A stretch of 64,000 nt of DNA from Pseudomonas monteilii NBRC 103158 = DSM 14164 (GTDB lineage Bacteria > Pseudomonadota > Gammaproteobacteria > Pseudomonadales > Pseudomonadaceae). A model generated the notes under the pieces. It saw only the letters and a program-made list of their open reading frames with translations, did not search any database and was not told the DNA's origin. Shown here piece after piece: positions 37,437 through 46,222 of this stretch. The stretch spans positions 62,001-126,000 of the forward strand of contig NZ_BBIS01000012.1 in assembly GCF_000730605.1 (NCBI RefSeq), read 5' to 3'. The position numbers and the translations under genes were made by a program. The first letter of the stretch is position 1; each line of letters opens with the position of its first letter.

Positions 37437-37760
37437 TCACTTGTCTTTCGGGAACACAGTGCCGAGGTTGCGCCAGTCATCCGCCGAGTTGGTGGCCTGG
37501 GCGTTCCAGTTCTGATAGGTGCTCATCATGTCCGGCACCTGGGCCGGCCACCAGCAAGGGTCGGAGCAGCCATACAGGTCGGCTTCCATCGGCTGGCAAA
37601 GCGAGCTCACGCCACCAAAGGCGTCCACTTCCCAACCCGGGTCGGTGGTGGCCGTACAGCCGGCCACTGCACTCATGGCCATGACTTCTTCGACGCGGTC
37701 TTCGGCAGCGGCCTGTTCGAGGATGCGCGCCTTGTTGTTCAGGGGCTTCAAGTGCTTCAT
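37437..37760 (-). CDS. qhpC: Quinohemoprotein amine dehydrogenase gamma subunit precursor (CTQ-bearing)
   Basis: A 107-residue precursor of the catalytic subunit. A 28-residue leader precedes the mature chain. With residue 29 as mature position 1, every cross-linked residue known from the P. putida enzyme falls in place: Cys35-Glu44, Cys55-Asp61 and Cys69-Asp77 for the three thioether bridges, and Cys65 with Trp71 for the cysteine tryptophylquinone cofactor. The motif is [15 protein letters not shown]. The leader would be cut by QhpE, the bridges formed by QhpD, Trp71 hydroxylated by QhpG, and export carried out by QhpF. The mature subunit oxidises primary amines to aldehydes in the periplasm. 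Confidence 0.97.
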   Translation of the reverse strand: MKHLKPLNNKARILEQAAAEDRVEEVMAMSAVAGCTATTDPGWEVDAFGGVSSLCQPMEADLYGCSDPCWWPAQVPDMMSTYQNWNAQATNSADDWRNLGTVFPKDK

Positions 37761-37761
37761 G

Positions 37762-39192
37762 TCAGTGCGCCTTCCGCGGAGTGATGTAGCGATCGATGAA
37801 GGCCGGGTTGGCGGCCATGATGCGACTGTAGACTTCGATGCCGAAGTCGACCCAGTCGCGCATCAGTTCGCAGTAGTGATACGTCGGGTGCTGCGGGTCG
37901 CCGTAGCGCGCATAGCTTTCGTGGTAGCAGCCGCCAGAGCACAGGTTGCGGATACGGCAGCTCTCGCAGCCGGTGTTGCTGCGGTCCAGGCGCTGCGACA
38001 GGAAGTCGTTGAGCTGCGCCTGCTTCACGCCCTGGTGCACGTTGCCGAAGGTCGGCAGGCTAGAGCCGGTGAAGCGGTGGCACAGGTTCAGCTCGCCTTC
38101 GTGGTCCACCGCCAGCATCTTCAACCCGGCGCCGCACGGCAGCGCCTTCTTGTGGCCTTCGTGGATGTCGGTGATCAGCTGGTGCAGGTTGGAGAACCCG
38201 ATGTTGCGGTGCTCCAGCGCGGCTTCCAGGTAACGGCGGCCCAGCGCCTTCATATTGGCGAACACCTCGATCAGTTCGTCGCCGGTGAGGTTGAAGTCCG
38301 CCATATCGCCGGAGGTGACCGGGGCAAACCCAACCTCGGCAAAACCCATTTCGTTGAACAGGTGGTTCCAGATGGTTTCGACATCGGTGATGCCGCGGGT
38401 CAAGGTCACCCGCGCCCCTACCGGGCGGCTGGTGTAGCGCGACAGCAGCAGGTCGGCCTTGCGCCGCACCACGTCATAGGTGCCCTGCCCGCCCACGGTG
38501 ATGCGGTTGCGGTCGTGCACGGTCTTCGGGCCGTCGATGCTGATAGACAGGCCAAAGCGGTGGGCATTGAGCCAGTCGATGATTTCTTCGGTCAGCAACG
38601 TGGCGTTGGTGGTCATGATGAACTCCACCGCCTTGCCCGCCTCGGCGAAACGCCGCTCGCAGTAAGCCACCATGTGCTCGATCAACGGCCGGTTGGACAG
38701 CGGTTCGCCACCGAAGAACACCACGCTGTAGCGCTCCTCGTTGGGCGATTCCTTGAGCAGCATCTCCACCGAGGCTTCGGCGGTGGCGGTGCTCATCTTC
38801 TTGCCGGCGGACGGTTTATCCAGGTCTTCCTTGTAGCAATAGGTGCAGCTAAGGTTGCAGCCGGTGTTGACGTTGAGCACCACGGTATTCAGCGCAGTGC
38901 GCTCAACCTGCCTGAGGGCGATTGCCGGGGTCAGCGGCGAGCCGTCGCTGACCAGCTCCAGCGCGATCAGCTCGCGCAGGGTGTCCTGGATATCGTCGCC
39001 GGCAAACTGCTGGCCCAGGCGCTGCATCAGCTCCTCGGCCGAACAACCTTGCTGGCGCAAGGCGTCGATGATGCTACCGGTCACGGCATCTGTGGCAAAC
39101 AGCGAGCTGCTGGGAATATGGAACAGCATGCGGTCGGCATCGACCTGCACTTCATGCAGGTTGCGTTCGACCAGGTTCAGTAGTGCGCCCAT
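37762..39192 (-). CDS. qhpD: Radical SAM peptide maturase QhpD (thioether cross-linker)
   Basis: A 476-residue radical SAM/SPASM enzyme. The cluster motif Cx3Cx2C is at Cys112, Cys116 and Cys119 ([13 protein letters not shown]). Later Cys clusters ([30 protein letters not shown]) bind auxiliary iron-sulfur clusters. QhpD forms the Cys-to-Asp/Glu thioether bonds in the QhpC precursor in the cytoplasm. It lies one base from qhpC, and its N-terminal ~100 residues resemble a peptide-recognition domain. Confidence 0.96.
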   Translation of the reverse strand: MGALLNLVERNLHEVQVDADRMLFHIPSSSLFATDAVTGSIIDALRQQGCSAEELMQRLGQQFAGDDIQDTLRELIALELVSDGSPLTPAIALRQVERTALNTVVLNVNTGCNLSCTYCYKEDLDKPSAGKKMSTATAEASVEMLLKESPNEERYSVVFFGGEPLSNRPLIEHMVAYCERRFAEAGKAVEFIMTTNATLLTEEIIDWLNAHRFGLSISIDGPKTVHDRNRITVGGQGTYDVVRRKADLLLSRYTSRPVGARVTLTRGITDVETIWNHLFNEMGFAEVGFAPVTSGDMADFNLTGDELIEVFANMKALGRRYLEAALEHRNIGFSNLHQLITDIHEGHKKALPCGAGLKMLAVDHEGELNLCHRFTGSSLPTFGNVHQGVKQAQLNDFLSQRLDRSNTGCESCRIRNLCSGGCYHESYARYGDPQHPTYHYCELMRDWVDFGIEVYSRIMAANPAFIDRYITPRKAH

Positions 39193-39240
39193 GGCGACCT
39201 CCCGATAATCGATCCGTTGGAAAACCGTTGCGCCGTGCCG

Positions 39241-40806
39241 TTACGGCAGCGGCGGGTTGTTCCAGCGCTGAACGGTGACGATCATGTGCCCTTCGCCAGT
39301 CTGGCCACCGTCGGCCAGGGTGGCGATGACCTTCAGGTTACCGGCGTTGTTGGTCATCATCTTGCGCTCAGGGTTGGGGCCGGCACCGCCTGGCACGAAC
39401 ACGCCATCGGCCTGCATCCTGCCAGCGAACTTCACGTCCTCATCCTCGACCGCACGTTCGTTGAACGGCTCGACTTTCCAGGTGGCTGGCAGGTAGCCGA
39501 TGCGCAGTGGCTGGCCGCTGGCGTCTTTACCCCAGGCCTCGGCTTCGAAACGGCCCTGCACTTTCGGTACCGAAGCACCGTTCTCGCCAATGCGGGCAAT
39601 GGAGAATGCCGGCACGACCTTCACTTCCTCGACCTTGTCGTATACCGCCAGGTTTGCACCTTTGAGCGCGCCCACTGCCACCTCGCGCTGGCCAGGCTTG
39701 GCATCGGCGGCTGCGCGGGCCTTGACCCGCACCAGGGTCGGGGTTTGCTCCAGCACTTCGGTCACCTCCACCCCGGCACCCAGGTCGGGCTTGCCGTCCA
39801 GGCCGCTGCCTACCAGGGTGATCTCGCTTTCGCCGCCCGCCTTGATAAATGCCGGCTGTACGGCAAGCAGGCGTGCCTTGCCTTCCTTCACCGCAGTGAA
39901 GTCCAGGCCACGTTCATCGTGCTCGGCCTCGAACATGCGGCCTTTCATTTCGCCATCCAGTGCCGCGAACACCTGACGCAGGTTGGCGTCGCCCACCTTG
40001 ACGTTGCCGCGCCATTCATAGCCGTTGTACAGGATTGCCGTGCCGCTGCCGTTGAACGGCGTGCCATCGGCATAAGCGCCCTTGACCTCCACCTTGAAGG
40101 TATCGCCCTGGTCGGCGGTGACGCTCATCACCCCGCGCACATCGCCCTTGGCCAGCATGTGCCCGCTGAAGGCCCATTGCCCCGGCAGCACATCGGCGCT
40201 CGGCTTGGCCTTCTGCCACTCGGCCCAGGCCGGGTTGTCCAGCGGGTAACGCTTGGCAAGTTCCGGTACCACCTGTTGCAGGGCAATCGGCAGCCAGTCG
40301 CGGTCACGCGCCTGGGCCTGGTATTCGAGGGACGGCCATTGGCCGAGGTGGAAGTTGACCAGGTGCTCCCATTCCTTGGCCGGGCGGCGCTGCAAGGCCA
40401 CGCGGGCACCGGAGTGACAACGGCCACAGGTTTCGCTGAGCTGGGTATCGAAGTGCTCGACGGTGTTCAGCCGGCGTTCCATGGCGTAGCGCACACCATC
40501 GGTTTCGCTGGGCGCCAGACCCTGCTTGTCGGCCAGGTACTTGACCAGCGTGCGACGGTCGTCGTCGCTGATCTGCAGGCCGTGCATCACCTGCATGCGG
40601 GCGATGCTCATCAGCCAGCCTTCCGGCGTTTTTCGCTGGTGGCTGATGCGGCTGTAGTTATCGTTACCTTCGGGGATATGGCACCCCATACACTTGTTCT
40701 GCAACAGGCTCGGGCCCTGCTCGGCCGCCATGGCCTGGGTGCTCAGCAGCGCGGCGGCGACCAGCGCCAGTTTGCCCGCATGCCGCCGGAGTCGAGTCGT
40801 CTTCAA
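39241..40806 (-). CDS. qhpA: Quinohemoprotein amine dehydrogenase alpha subunit (dihaem)
   Basis: A 521-residue periplasmic subunit with signal peptide (KLALVAAALLSTQAMA). Two c-type haem sites, CMGCH (39-43) and CGRCH (127-131), lie in the N-terminal cytochrome domain, and the rest is beta-rich domains (EWRGNVKVGDANLRQVF; AGGESEITLVGSGLDGKPDLGAGVEV). It takes electrons from the CTQ cofactor of QhpC and passes them to soluble redox partners. First gene of the qhpADCB operon; GTGGAGG precedes the ATG, with an AACAACAA motif just before it. Confidence 0.95.
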   Translation of the reverse strand: MKTTRLRRHAGKLALVAAALLSTQAMAAEQGPSLLQNKCMGCHIPEGNDNYSRISHQRKTPEGWLMSIARMQVMHGLQISDDDRRTLVKYLADKQGLAPSETDGVRYAMERRLNTVEHFDTQLSETCGRCHSGARVALQRRPAKEWEHLVNFHLGQWPSLEYQAQARDRDWLPIALQQVVPELAKRYPLDNPAWAEWQKAKPSADVLPGQWAFSGHMLAKGDVRGVMSVTADQGDTFKVEVKGAYADGTPFNGSGTAILYNGYEWRGNVKVGDANLRQVFAALDGEMKGRMFEAEHDERGLDFTAVKEGKARLLAVQPAFIKAGGESEITLVGSGLDGKPDLGAGVEVTEVLEQTPTLVRVKARAAADAKPGQREVAVGALKGANLAVYDKVEEVKVVPAFSIARIGENGASVPKVQGRFEAEAWGKDASGQPLRIGYLPATWKVEPFNERAVEDEDVKFAGRMQADGVFVPGGAGPNPERKMMTNNAGNLKVIATLADGGQTGEGHMIVTVQRWNNPPLP

Positions 40807-40822
40807 GGTCAGACCTCCACGG

Positions 40823-40830
40823 TTGTTGTT
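40823..40830 (-). promoter_or_regulatory. Candidate Hfq/Crc (CA-motif) site before qhpA
   Basis: On the minus strand AACAACAA directly precedes the GTGGAGG ribosome site of qhpA, within an A-rich run extending to ~40842. Position and sequence fit translational repression by Hfq/Crc. Confidence 0.55.
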
Positions 40831-40883
40831 CTTATCGTTTTTCGCACGCTTTGGTACAGCAGGTGTGCATGTGGCAGTTGTGA

Positions 40884-40899
40884 TACAGGAACTGTGCCA
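40884..40899 (-). promoter_or_regulatory. Weak candidate sigma54 promoter for qhpA
   Basis: On the minus strand TGGCACAGTTCCTGTA has a perfect -24 half but a poor -12 half (CTGTA for TTGCA), with the correct 10-base gap between the two halves. Predicted transcription would start ~65 bases before qhpA. Confidence 0.35.
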
Positions 40900-40997
40900 T
40901 ATGCTGCAAAAGCGTTGTCTTTCAGGCTTTTAGGCCGTTTTCTGGTCTTGGCCAGCATCCAGGATGGCTAATTGCAGCGTGCCATTTCGCGACAGGG

Positions 40998-41014
40998 TGT
41001 TTCATCCTGAGACA
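40998..41014. promoter_or_regulatory. Candidate enhancer palindrome for the sigma54 activator
   Basis: TGTTTC-N5-GAGACA, an imperfect palindrome, lies ~190 bases upstream of the -24/-12 element for the aldehyde dehydrogenase and ~100 bases from the weak one for qhpA. Further CGTCTCA copies occur at 41097-41103 and 41107-41113. The distance is right for an enhancer shared by both promoters; the binding protein is inferred. Confidence 0.35.
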
Positions 41015-41030
41015 GGGCCTGCTGCACAGG

Positions 41031-41056
41031 CCTTCGCGGGCTCGCCCGCTCCCACA
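41031..41056. repeat. Single REP element
   Basis: The text CCTTCGCGGG-CTCGCCCGCTCCCACA carries the P. putida REP core palindrome CGCGGGC-TC-GCCCGCT. Confidence 0.75.
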
Positions 41057-41199
41057 GCAATTGCGAAATGCCTGAGTACAGCCACTGTTTCACCACCGTC
41101 TCACAGCGTCTCAATGTGCAACAGCGCACACCTGCAATCACAGCCTTGCACCCAGGCAAAACCCAATGCCTTCAACACCTTGCGACCAATTGCCCACCT

Positions 41200-41215
41200 T
41201 GGCACGGCCATTGCG
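41200..41215 (+). promoter_or_regulatory. Sigma54 (-24/-12) promoter of the aldehyde dehydrogenase gene
   Basis: TGGCACG-GCCA-TTGCG matches the RpoN consensus TGGCACG-N4-TTGCW at every fixed base, with GG and GC ten bases apart. The predicted start (~41226) lies ~29 bases before the ATG at 41255. The locus encodes a sigma54-dependent activator (47949-49859). Confidence 0.85.
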
Positions 41216-41254
41216 CCTGTGCCCGTCACACCCAATGACAAGAGGCACAGCCCC

Positions 41255-42748
41255 ATGCTTTCTGAACTGCCCATCCTGCCCGCCACCCGCGCCTTTCTCG
41301 AACGCAAGCTGAAGATGCGCATCGGCGCCGACTGGCAGGAGGCCGCCAGCGGTCGCACCCTGTCGTTCCGTAACCCGGCCACTGGCGAAGTGCTGGGTGA
41401 AGTGCCCGCCGCCGAGGCCGAAGACGTCGACCGCGCCGTGCGCGCCGCACGCCAGGCCTTCGACGACTCGCCATGGAGCCGCCTGCGCCCGCGTGAACGG
41501 CAAAACCTGCTGTGGCGCCTGGCCGACCTGATGGAGCGCGACGCCCGCCAGCTGGCCGAGCTGGAATGCCTGAACAATGGCAAGAGCGCCGCCGTGGCTC
41601 AGGTGATGGACGTGCAGTTGGCCATCGATTTCCTGCGTTACATGGCCGGCTGGGCCACCAAGATCGAGGGTAGCACTGTCGAAGCCTCCATGCCGTTGAT
41701 GCCCAACGACCAGTTCCACGGCTTCGTGCGCCGTGAGGCCGTCGGCGTGGTTGGCGCCATCGTCGCGTGGAACTTCCCGCTGCTGCTGGCCTGCTGGAAG
41801 CTCGGCCCGGCCCTGGCCACCGGCTGCACCGTGGTGCTCAAGCCAGCAGATGAAACCCCACTGAGCGTACTCAAGCTGGCCGAACTGGTCGACGAAGCCG
41901 GTTACCCGGCGGGCGTGTTCAACGTGATCACCGGTACCGGCCTTAATGCCGGTGCCGCACTCAGCCGCCACCCCGGCGTGGACAAGCTGACCTTCACCGG
42001 CTCTACCGAAGTCGGCAAACTGATCGGCAAGGCGGCCATGGACAACATGACCCGCGTCACCCTGGAGCTCGGCGGCAAATCGCCAACCATCGTCATGCCC
42101 GACGCCAACCTGCAGGACGCGGCTGCGGGTGCGGCCACGGCAATCTTCTTCAACCAGGGCCAGGTGTGCTGCGCAGGCTCGCGCCTGTATGTACACCGCA
42201 AGCACTTCGACAACGTGGTGGCCGACATCGCCGGCATCGCCAATGGCATGAAACTGGGTAGCGGCCTGGACCCGGCCGTGCAAATGGGGCCGCTGATTTC
42301 GGCCAAACAGCAAGACCGCGTCACCGGCTACATCGAGCTGGGTCGCGAGCTGGGCGCGACCATCGCCTGCGGTGGCGAAAGCTTCGGCCCGGGCTACTTC
42401 GTCAAGCCGACGGTGATTGTCGATGTCGACCAGCGCCACCGCCTGGTGCAGGAAGAAATCTTCGGGCCGGTGCTGGTGGCGATGCCGTTCGATGACATCG
42501 ACGAAGTGATCGGCATGGCCAACGACAACCCCTATGGCCTGGGCGCTAGCATCTGGTCCAACGACCTGGCAGCGGTGCATCGGATAATCCCGCGTATCAA
42601 GTCGGGGTCGGTCTGGGTCAACTGCCACAGCGCGCTGGACCCGGCATTGCCATTTGGTGGCTACAAGATGTCTGGCGTCGGCCGTGAGATGGGCGCAGCG
42701 GCCATCGAACATTACACCGAGCTCAAATCGGTGTTGATCAAGCTCTGA
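41255..42748 (+). CDS. NAD(P)-dependent aldehyde dehydrogenase of the amine-oxidation locus
   Basis: A 497-residue ALDH with complete motifs: oxyanion Asn in VAWNFPLLLACWK, general base Glu in TLELGGKSPTIV, nucleophile Cys in NQGQVCCAGSRLY, and EEIFGPVL. It would oxidise the aldehyde released by the amine dehydrogenase (phenylacetaldehyde if the substrate is 2-phenylethylamine, as in the pea pathway of P. putida U). Start ATG 41255 follows AAGAGG. It is divergent from qhpA and driven by the sigma54 promoter 40 bases upstream. Confidence 0.93.
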   Translation: MLSELPILPATRAFLERKLKMRIGADWQEAASGRTLSFRNPATGEVLGEVPAAEAEDVDRAVRAARQAFDDSPWSRLRPRERQNLLWRLADLMERDARQLAELECLNNGKSAAVAQVMDVQLAIDFLRYMAGWATKIEGSTVEASMPLMPNDQFHGFVRREAVGVVGAIVAWNFPLLLACWKLGPALATGCTVVLKPADETPLSVLKLAELVDEAGYPAGVFNVITGTGLNAGAALSRHPGVDKLTFTGSTEVGKLIGKAAMDNMTRVTLELGGKSPTIVMPDANLQDAAAGAATAIFFNQGQVCCAGSRLYVHRKHFDNVVADIAGIANGMKLGSGLDPAVQMGPLISAKQQDRVTGYIELGRELGATIACGGESFGPGYFVKPTVIVDVDQRHRLVQEEIFGPVLVAMPFDDIDEVIGMANDNPYGLGASIWSNDLAAVHRIIPRIKSGSVWVNCHSALDPALPFGGYKMSGVGREMGAAAIEHYTELKSVLIKL

Positions 42749-42752
42749 CCTC

Positions 42753-42803
42753 CTGCCTGTGCCGGCCCTTCGGGTTCACCCGCGAAAGGGCCGGCACAGG
42801 CAG
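42753..42803. repeat. REP hairpin between the aldehyde dehydrogenase and porin genes
   Basis: Perfect 18-bp arms (42753-42770 and 42786-42803), the loop itself containing CGGGT-TC-ACCCG. It begins 5 bases after the dehydrogenase stop codon and may attenuate or stabilise the transcript into the porin gene. Confidence 0.85.
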
Positions 42804-42807
42804 CCCC

Positions 42808-42825
42808 AAAACAACAAAAAAAAAA
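42808..42825 (+). promoter_or_regulatory. A-rich Hfq/Crc-type site before the porin gene
   Basis: A run of 16 A and 2 C containing AACAACAA (42810-42817), immediately upstream of the ribosome site GGAG at 42829-42832. Confidence 0.55.
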
Positions 42826-42839
42826 CCATGGAGCACACC

Positions 42840-44153
42840 ATGAGGCACACTCTCGCCTGCACGCTGACCCTGCTGATCACCGCCCCCCTCACCCAGGCCC
42901 ACGAGCTGTACAACCACAACGGCACCACCCTCAACGCCGACCTCGAAGCCCTGTTTGGCGTGTTCCACAGCGACGAAAGCTTCAACCAGGCCGGCAACCG
43001 CCAGCCCGGCAGCACCGCCTGGCAAGAGGGCTACGTCAAATACGGCCTCAGCGGCAGCCAGGCCCTGCCCGATGCAGGCGCATTCTACGGCGCGTTCAAC
43101 CTGCTCAGCTCCGCCACCTGGGGCGACGGCGACGCCGCCGGCCTGACCCTGGGCGACGAACGCCGCACCGCCATCGAAGACCTTTACCTGGGCTGGCGCT
43201 CGGCCAACCTGTTCCCGGCTTTGGGCGAAGATGGCGTAGACATTTCTGGCGGCCGCCAGGTGGTGACACTGGGTGACGGCTTCCTCATTCAGGGCGACCC
43301 GGTGAACCTGGGCAAGGTCGACCTGGGCGCCAACTTCGACCGTGGCGGCGCTTACTACCTGGCCGCCCGTAAAGCCTTCGACCGCACCGCAGTCCTGCGC
43401 CTGGGCGGCAAACAAGGCTGGCGTAGCGACCTGATGTGGCTGAAGTCCGACAACCACTACCAGGCCGACACGTCGCTGGCAGTAGCCAACCTGGAACACG
43501 TCGCCGACGCCGGCACCGTGGGCCTCAGTTGGATACGCGGGCTGGACGTTGACCAGCGCTACGCGCAGATCATGGGCCTGGAGCACCGCGACGGCATGGA
43601 CACCGCCAGCCTGCGCGGGCGCGGTAACCTGGGCGTGAAAGACCTGGAACTGGCCGCCGAATACGTGACCCAGGACAAGACCGGCGGGCGCGAGAATGCC
43701 TGGTACCTGGAGGGCAACTGGACGTTCTCCGAGCGCCCCTGGTCGCCTACCGCCACCTACCGCTACAGCCGCTTTTCCGAAGGTTTCGACCCACTGTTCT
43801 ATGGACTGAGCCGGGGTTATGGCACCTGGTTCCAGGGTGAAGTGGCGGCCAACTATGCCGGACCGTTCAACAAGAACAGCCAGGTGCACCACGTGGCGCT
43901 CAAAGGCAAGCCACGGGATAACCTGACCGTGGGCGCGCTGTACTTCGACTTCGACACGCAGGACACCGACCAGGGCAACCTCGGCGGGCGGGAGCTGGAC
44001 CTGTATGTGGAATGGATGGTCAACGACCACCTGCTGATCAGCCCACTGGTGGGGTTCTACAAGCCGGAGCGCAGTGCGGACAATGGCGGCACGCAGCTGG
44101 GTAGCCGGGATACCGGCGCCTATATGCAACTGATTGTCGGCACCTTCTTCTGA
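42840..44153 (+). CDS. Outer-membrane porin-like beta-barrel protein
   Basis: A 437-residue exported protein with a signal peptide (TLACTLTLLITAPLTQAH) and alternating hydrophobic/polar strands throughout, ending in a terminal Phe (YMQLIVGTFF), the usual outer-membrane assembly signal. It probably admits the amine or related compound to the periplasm, where the dehydrogenase works; a porin belongs to the pea cluster of P. putida U, as I recall. GGAG seven bases before ATG 42840 sets the start. Confidence 0.8.
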   Translation: MRHTLACTLTLLITAPLTQAHELYNHNGTTLNADLEALFGVFHSDESFNQAGNRQPGSTAWQEGYVKYGLSGSQALPDAGAFYGAFNLLSSATWGDGDAAGLTLGDERRTAIEDLYLGWRSANLFPALGEDGVDISGGRQVVTLGDGFLIQGDPVNLGKVDLGANFDRGGAYYLAARKAFDRTAVLRLGGKQGWRSDLMWLKSDNHYQADTSLAVANLEHVADAGTVGLSWIRGLDVDQRYAQIMGLEHRDGMDTASLRGRGNLGVKDLELAAEYVTQDKTGGRENAWYLEGNWTFSERPWSPTATYRYSRFSEGFDPLFYGLSRGYGTWFQGEVAANYAGPFNKNSQVHHVALKGKPRDNLTVGALYFDFDTQDTDQGNLGGRELDLYVEWMVNDHLLISPLVGFYKPERSADNGGTQLGSRDTGAYMQLIVGTFF

Positions 44154-44158
44154 CTCAA

Positions 44159-44252
44159 GGCCCTATCGCAGGCAAGCCAGCTACCACAGGTACTGCACAA
44201 AGCCTGAGCCTTGTGCAGTACCTGTGGTAGCTGGCTTGCCTGCGATAGGGCC
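44159..44252. repeat. 42-bp perfect inverted repeat (paired REP-like element)
   Basis: Arms 44159-44200 and 44211-44252 are exact complements around a 10-base loop. The element sits between the convergent ends of the porin gene and qhpG, six and seven bases from their stop codons. It is built from two head-to-head copies of the GCAAGCCAGCT-type P. putida repeat and should act as a bidirectional terminator. Confidence 0.95.
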
Positions 44253-44259
44253 GGCGATC

Positions 44260-45552
44260 TCACGCGAAACCTTGCTCTCGCAGCCAGTGCCGCACCATCA
44301 CTTGCTGTTCATCCAGAAGACCTGGCAACACTACCTCAAGTGCTTGCCCGCCATGTAGCCTCTGCACGATAGGCGCCAACTCCACCCCCTGCAAATGCCA
44401 AACCCCCAACGGCTGATCCGCCGTCACCACCACCTCAGCCTCATCCACCCACCCATCACGCAGTACTGGCCGCCGCTCGACCCGCACTGCGCTCCAATCC
44501 GCAGGCACATGCAACGGCTGCGCATCCGGCCAACCTTGCCGCCGCGCCCAAAACGGCTGCCCTGCGCGCCCCTGCTCCTGCCCATAGAAATCCCGCCCGA
44601 TCCGGGCAAAGCGCAAGAACAGCTGCTCGACCCGCTGCTGGTGAAACTGCCGCGCCAGCCCTGCGCGCTCGGGCTTGCGCAACAACGTATTGATAACCAC
44701 CGGCGCCTGCAACGCTGAAGACAGTGACTGGAAAATCCCGTTCCCCGACAGCGGGTCAACGGCCATCGCCGCATCGCCGACCCGAATCCAGTCCTGCCCG
44801 ACACATTCGCCGGCCAGAATTGCAGTGCTGCTGCGTGCATGCACCTGTGCCGGAACCAGCGCCTGGCCATCAAACAACTCGGCAACCAGCGCGCTGTAGG
44901 CTCGCCGCGCCACGCAGTATTCCGCCAACCCGGCCTTGCCCGGTAGCCCCGCCGCGTCAAGGGTGACTTGCCAGTAACAGCGGCCATCCTCCAACCGCGC
45001 CATCCACGCCCAGCCATCCTCCAGGCTTTCCACCGCCGACGCAGGCGCCCCCGGGCTACCCTGCCACACATTGAGCAGGCTGACCGTTTCCGGTCCGCGC
45101 AGCCGGTCCGGCGCCAGTGGTGCCTGACGGCCTCGGGCTTCGACGAGGAAGTCAGCCATCAGCACCTGCCCATCGTCCAGGCGCACGTGATGACCGCCCT
45201 CGTGCATAACCTCGCGCACCCGCCCCTCGACCACACTCACGCCAGCACGCTGAAGATCGTCGCGCAGCACCCGGTCAAAACGCTGTCGATCCAGCAAGAA
45301 CTCCTGGTTCATTTGCAGGTGCTGGCCGTTCCAGTGCACCTGCCGGGTAGCCGGCATGGCCGCCTGGCTCAAGGCCCCACCAAGGCCTGCATGTCGCAAG
45401 CCCTCCAGCACCCGCTGAGAAACCCCTTCAACTGCCGCGAAACGGCGCCACTCCGACACCACCGCCACTGAGTAGCCCAGCCGGCGCAGGCCTATGGCCG
45501 TGGCAGCACCCGCTGGGCCAGCACCCAGCACCACAATGCGTGGTTCAGGCAT
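44260..45552 (-). CDS. qhpG: FAD-dependent monooxygenase QhpG (tryptophan hydroxylation of QhpC)
   Basis: A 430-residue flavoprotein of the halogenase/aromatic-hydroxylase type: Rossmann motif VVLGAGPAGAATAIGLRRLGY at the N-terminus, and the second FAD motif WIRVGDAAMAVDPLSGNGIFQSL near residue 260. QhpG dihydroxylates the QhpC tryptophan that becomes the CTQ cofactor. It overlaps qhpE by 8 bases (start ATG 45552) and is the last gene of the regulator-qhpF-qhpE-qhpG operon. Confidence 0.92.
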   Translation of the reverse strand: MPEPRIVVLGAGPAGAATAIGLRRLGYSVAVVSEWRRFAAVEGVSQRVLEGLRHAGLGGALSQAAMPATRQVHWNGQHLQMNQEFLLDRQRFDRVLRDDLQRAGVSVVEGRVREVMHEGGHHVRLDDGQVLMADFLVEARGRQAPLAPDRLRGPETVSLLNVWQGSPGAPASAVESLEDGWAWMARLEDGRCYWQVTLDAAGLPGKAGLAEYCVARRAYSALVAELFDGQALVPAQVHARSSTAILAGECVGQDWIRVGDAAMAVDPLSGNGIFQSLSSALQAPVVINTLLRKPERAGLARQFHQQRVEQLFLRFARIGRDFYGQEQGRAGQPFWARRQGWPDAQPLHVPADWSAVRVERRPVLRDGWVDEAEVVVTADQPLGVWHLQGVELAPIVQRLHGGQALEVVLPGLLDEQQVMVRHWLREQGFA

Positions 45553-46222
45553 GGCCAACACCTCGTCGCTCGGGGCCGGTATACGCCGCATTGCTGCGCA
45601 GCCAGTCATAAACCTGCTGGCGATCCATGCCCGGTTCGTCGCGCAACAACGCTGCAATCCTTCCGCTCAAGGCCGCGCAGCCCAGGCTAGCGCCCGCCCT
45701 GCCGCCCGTGCCCACGTAACCGCCAAAGTCCGCCTGCCGCGTACCCAGCCACGACCACTCGCCCGGAGCGCAGCGGGCATCGCCGGTCACCCGAATCACC
45801 CCGCTGTAGCTGGCCGGGTACACCGCCCCGCCTTGTGCCGGGCTGGATGCGCACAACAGCACACCCGCTGCCAACGCTTCGGCGCAAGCCTGGTGCAGCA
45901 CAGGGCGGTCCTGCTGCAGGCCAAGGCTAAGGTTGACCAAGGTAACCCCCGCCTCCACCAGCCACAGCAGCGCGGCAGCCACCTGCAAGGCGCTGGTACT
46001 GGCCTGAGCACTGAACACCTGGGCCACCAACAGCGGCACCGGCCCAGCCTCACGCTGCACACCGGCAAGCACCGCGCTGCCATGCCCCAGCTGGTCGGGC
46101 AGCACCTCTCCTTCACGCAACTGGCCGTCTTCCAGCCAGAAACGGCGCGCAGCCAGCAAACCGTTGGCCTGCTCCGGCGAGCAGCCGCTGTCGATGATGC
46201 CAACACGCACGTCAGTGCCCAT
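45545..46222 (-). CDS. qhpE: Subtilisin-like leader protease QhpE
   Basis: A 225-residue S8-type serine protease. The triad is Asp11 (VGIIDSG), His47 (QLGHGSAV) and Ser179 in GASLGCAALSG, where the usual GTSMAxP is relaxed. No signal peptide, so it is cytoplasmic. QhpE removes the leader of QhpC after cross-linking. It overlaps qhpF by 11 bases; start ATG 46222. Confidence 0.92.
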   Translation of the reverse strand: MGTDVRVGIIDSGCSPEQANGLLAARRFWLEDGQLREGEVLPDQLGHGSAVLAGVQREAGPVPLLVAQVFSAQASTSALQVAAALLWLVEAGVTLVNLSLGLQQDRPVLHQACAEALAAGVLLCASSPAQGGAVYPASYSGVIRVTGDARCAPGEWSWLGTRQADFGGYVGTGGRAGASLGCAALSGRIAALLRDEPGMDRQQVYDWLRSNAAYTGPERRGVGHA

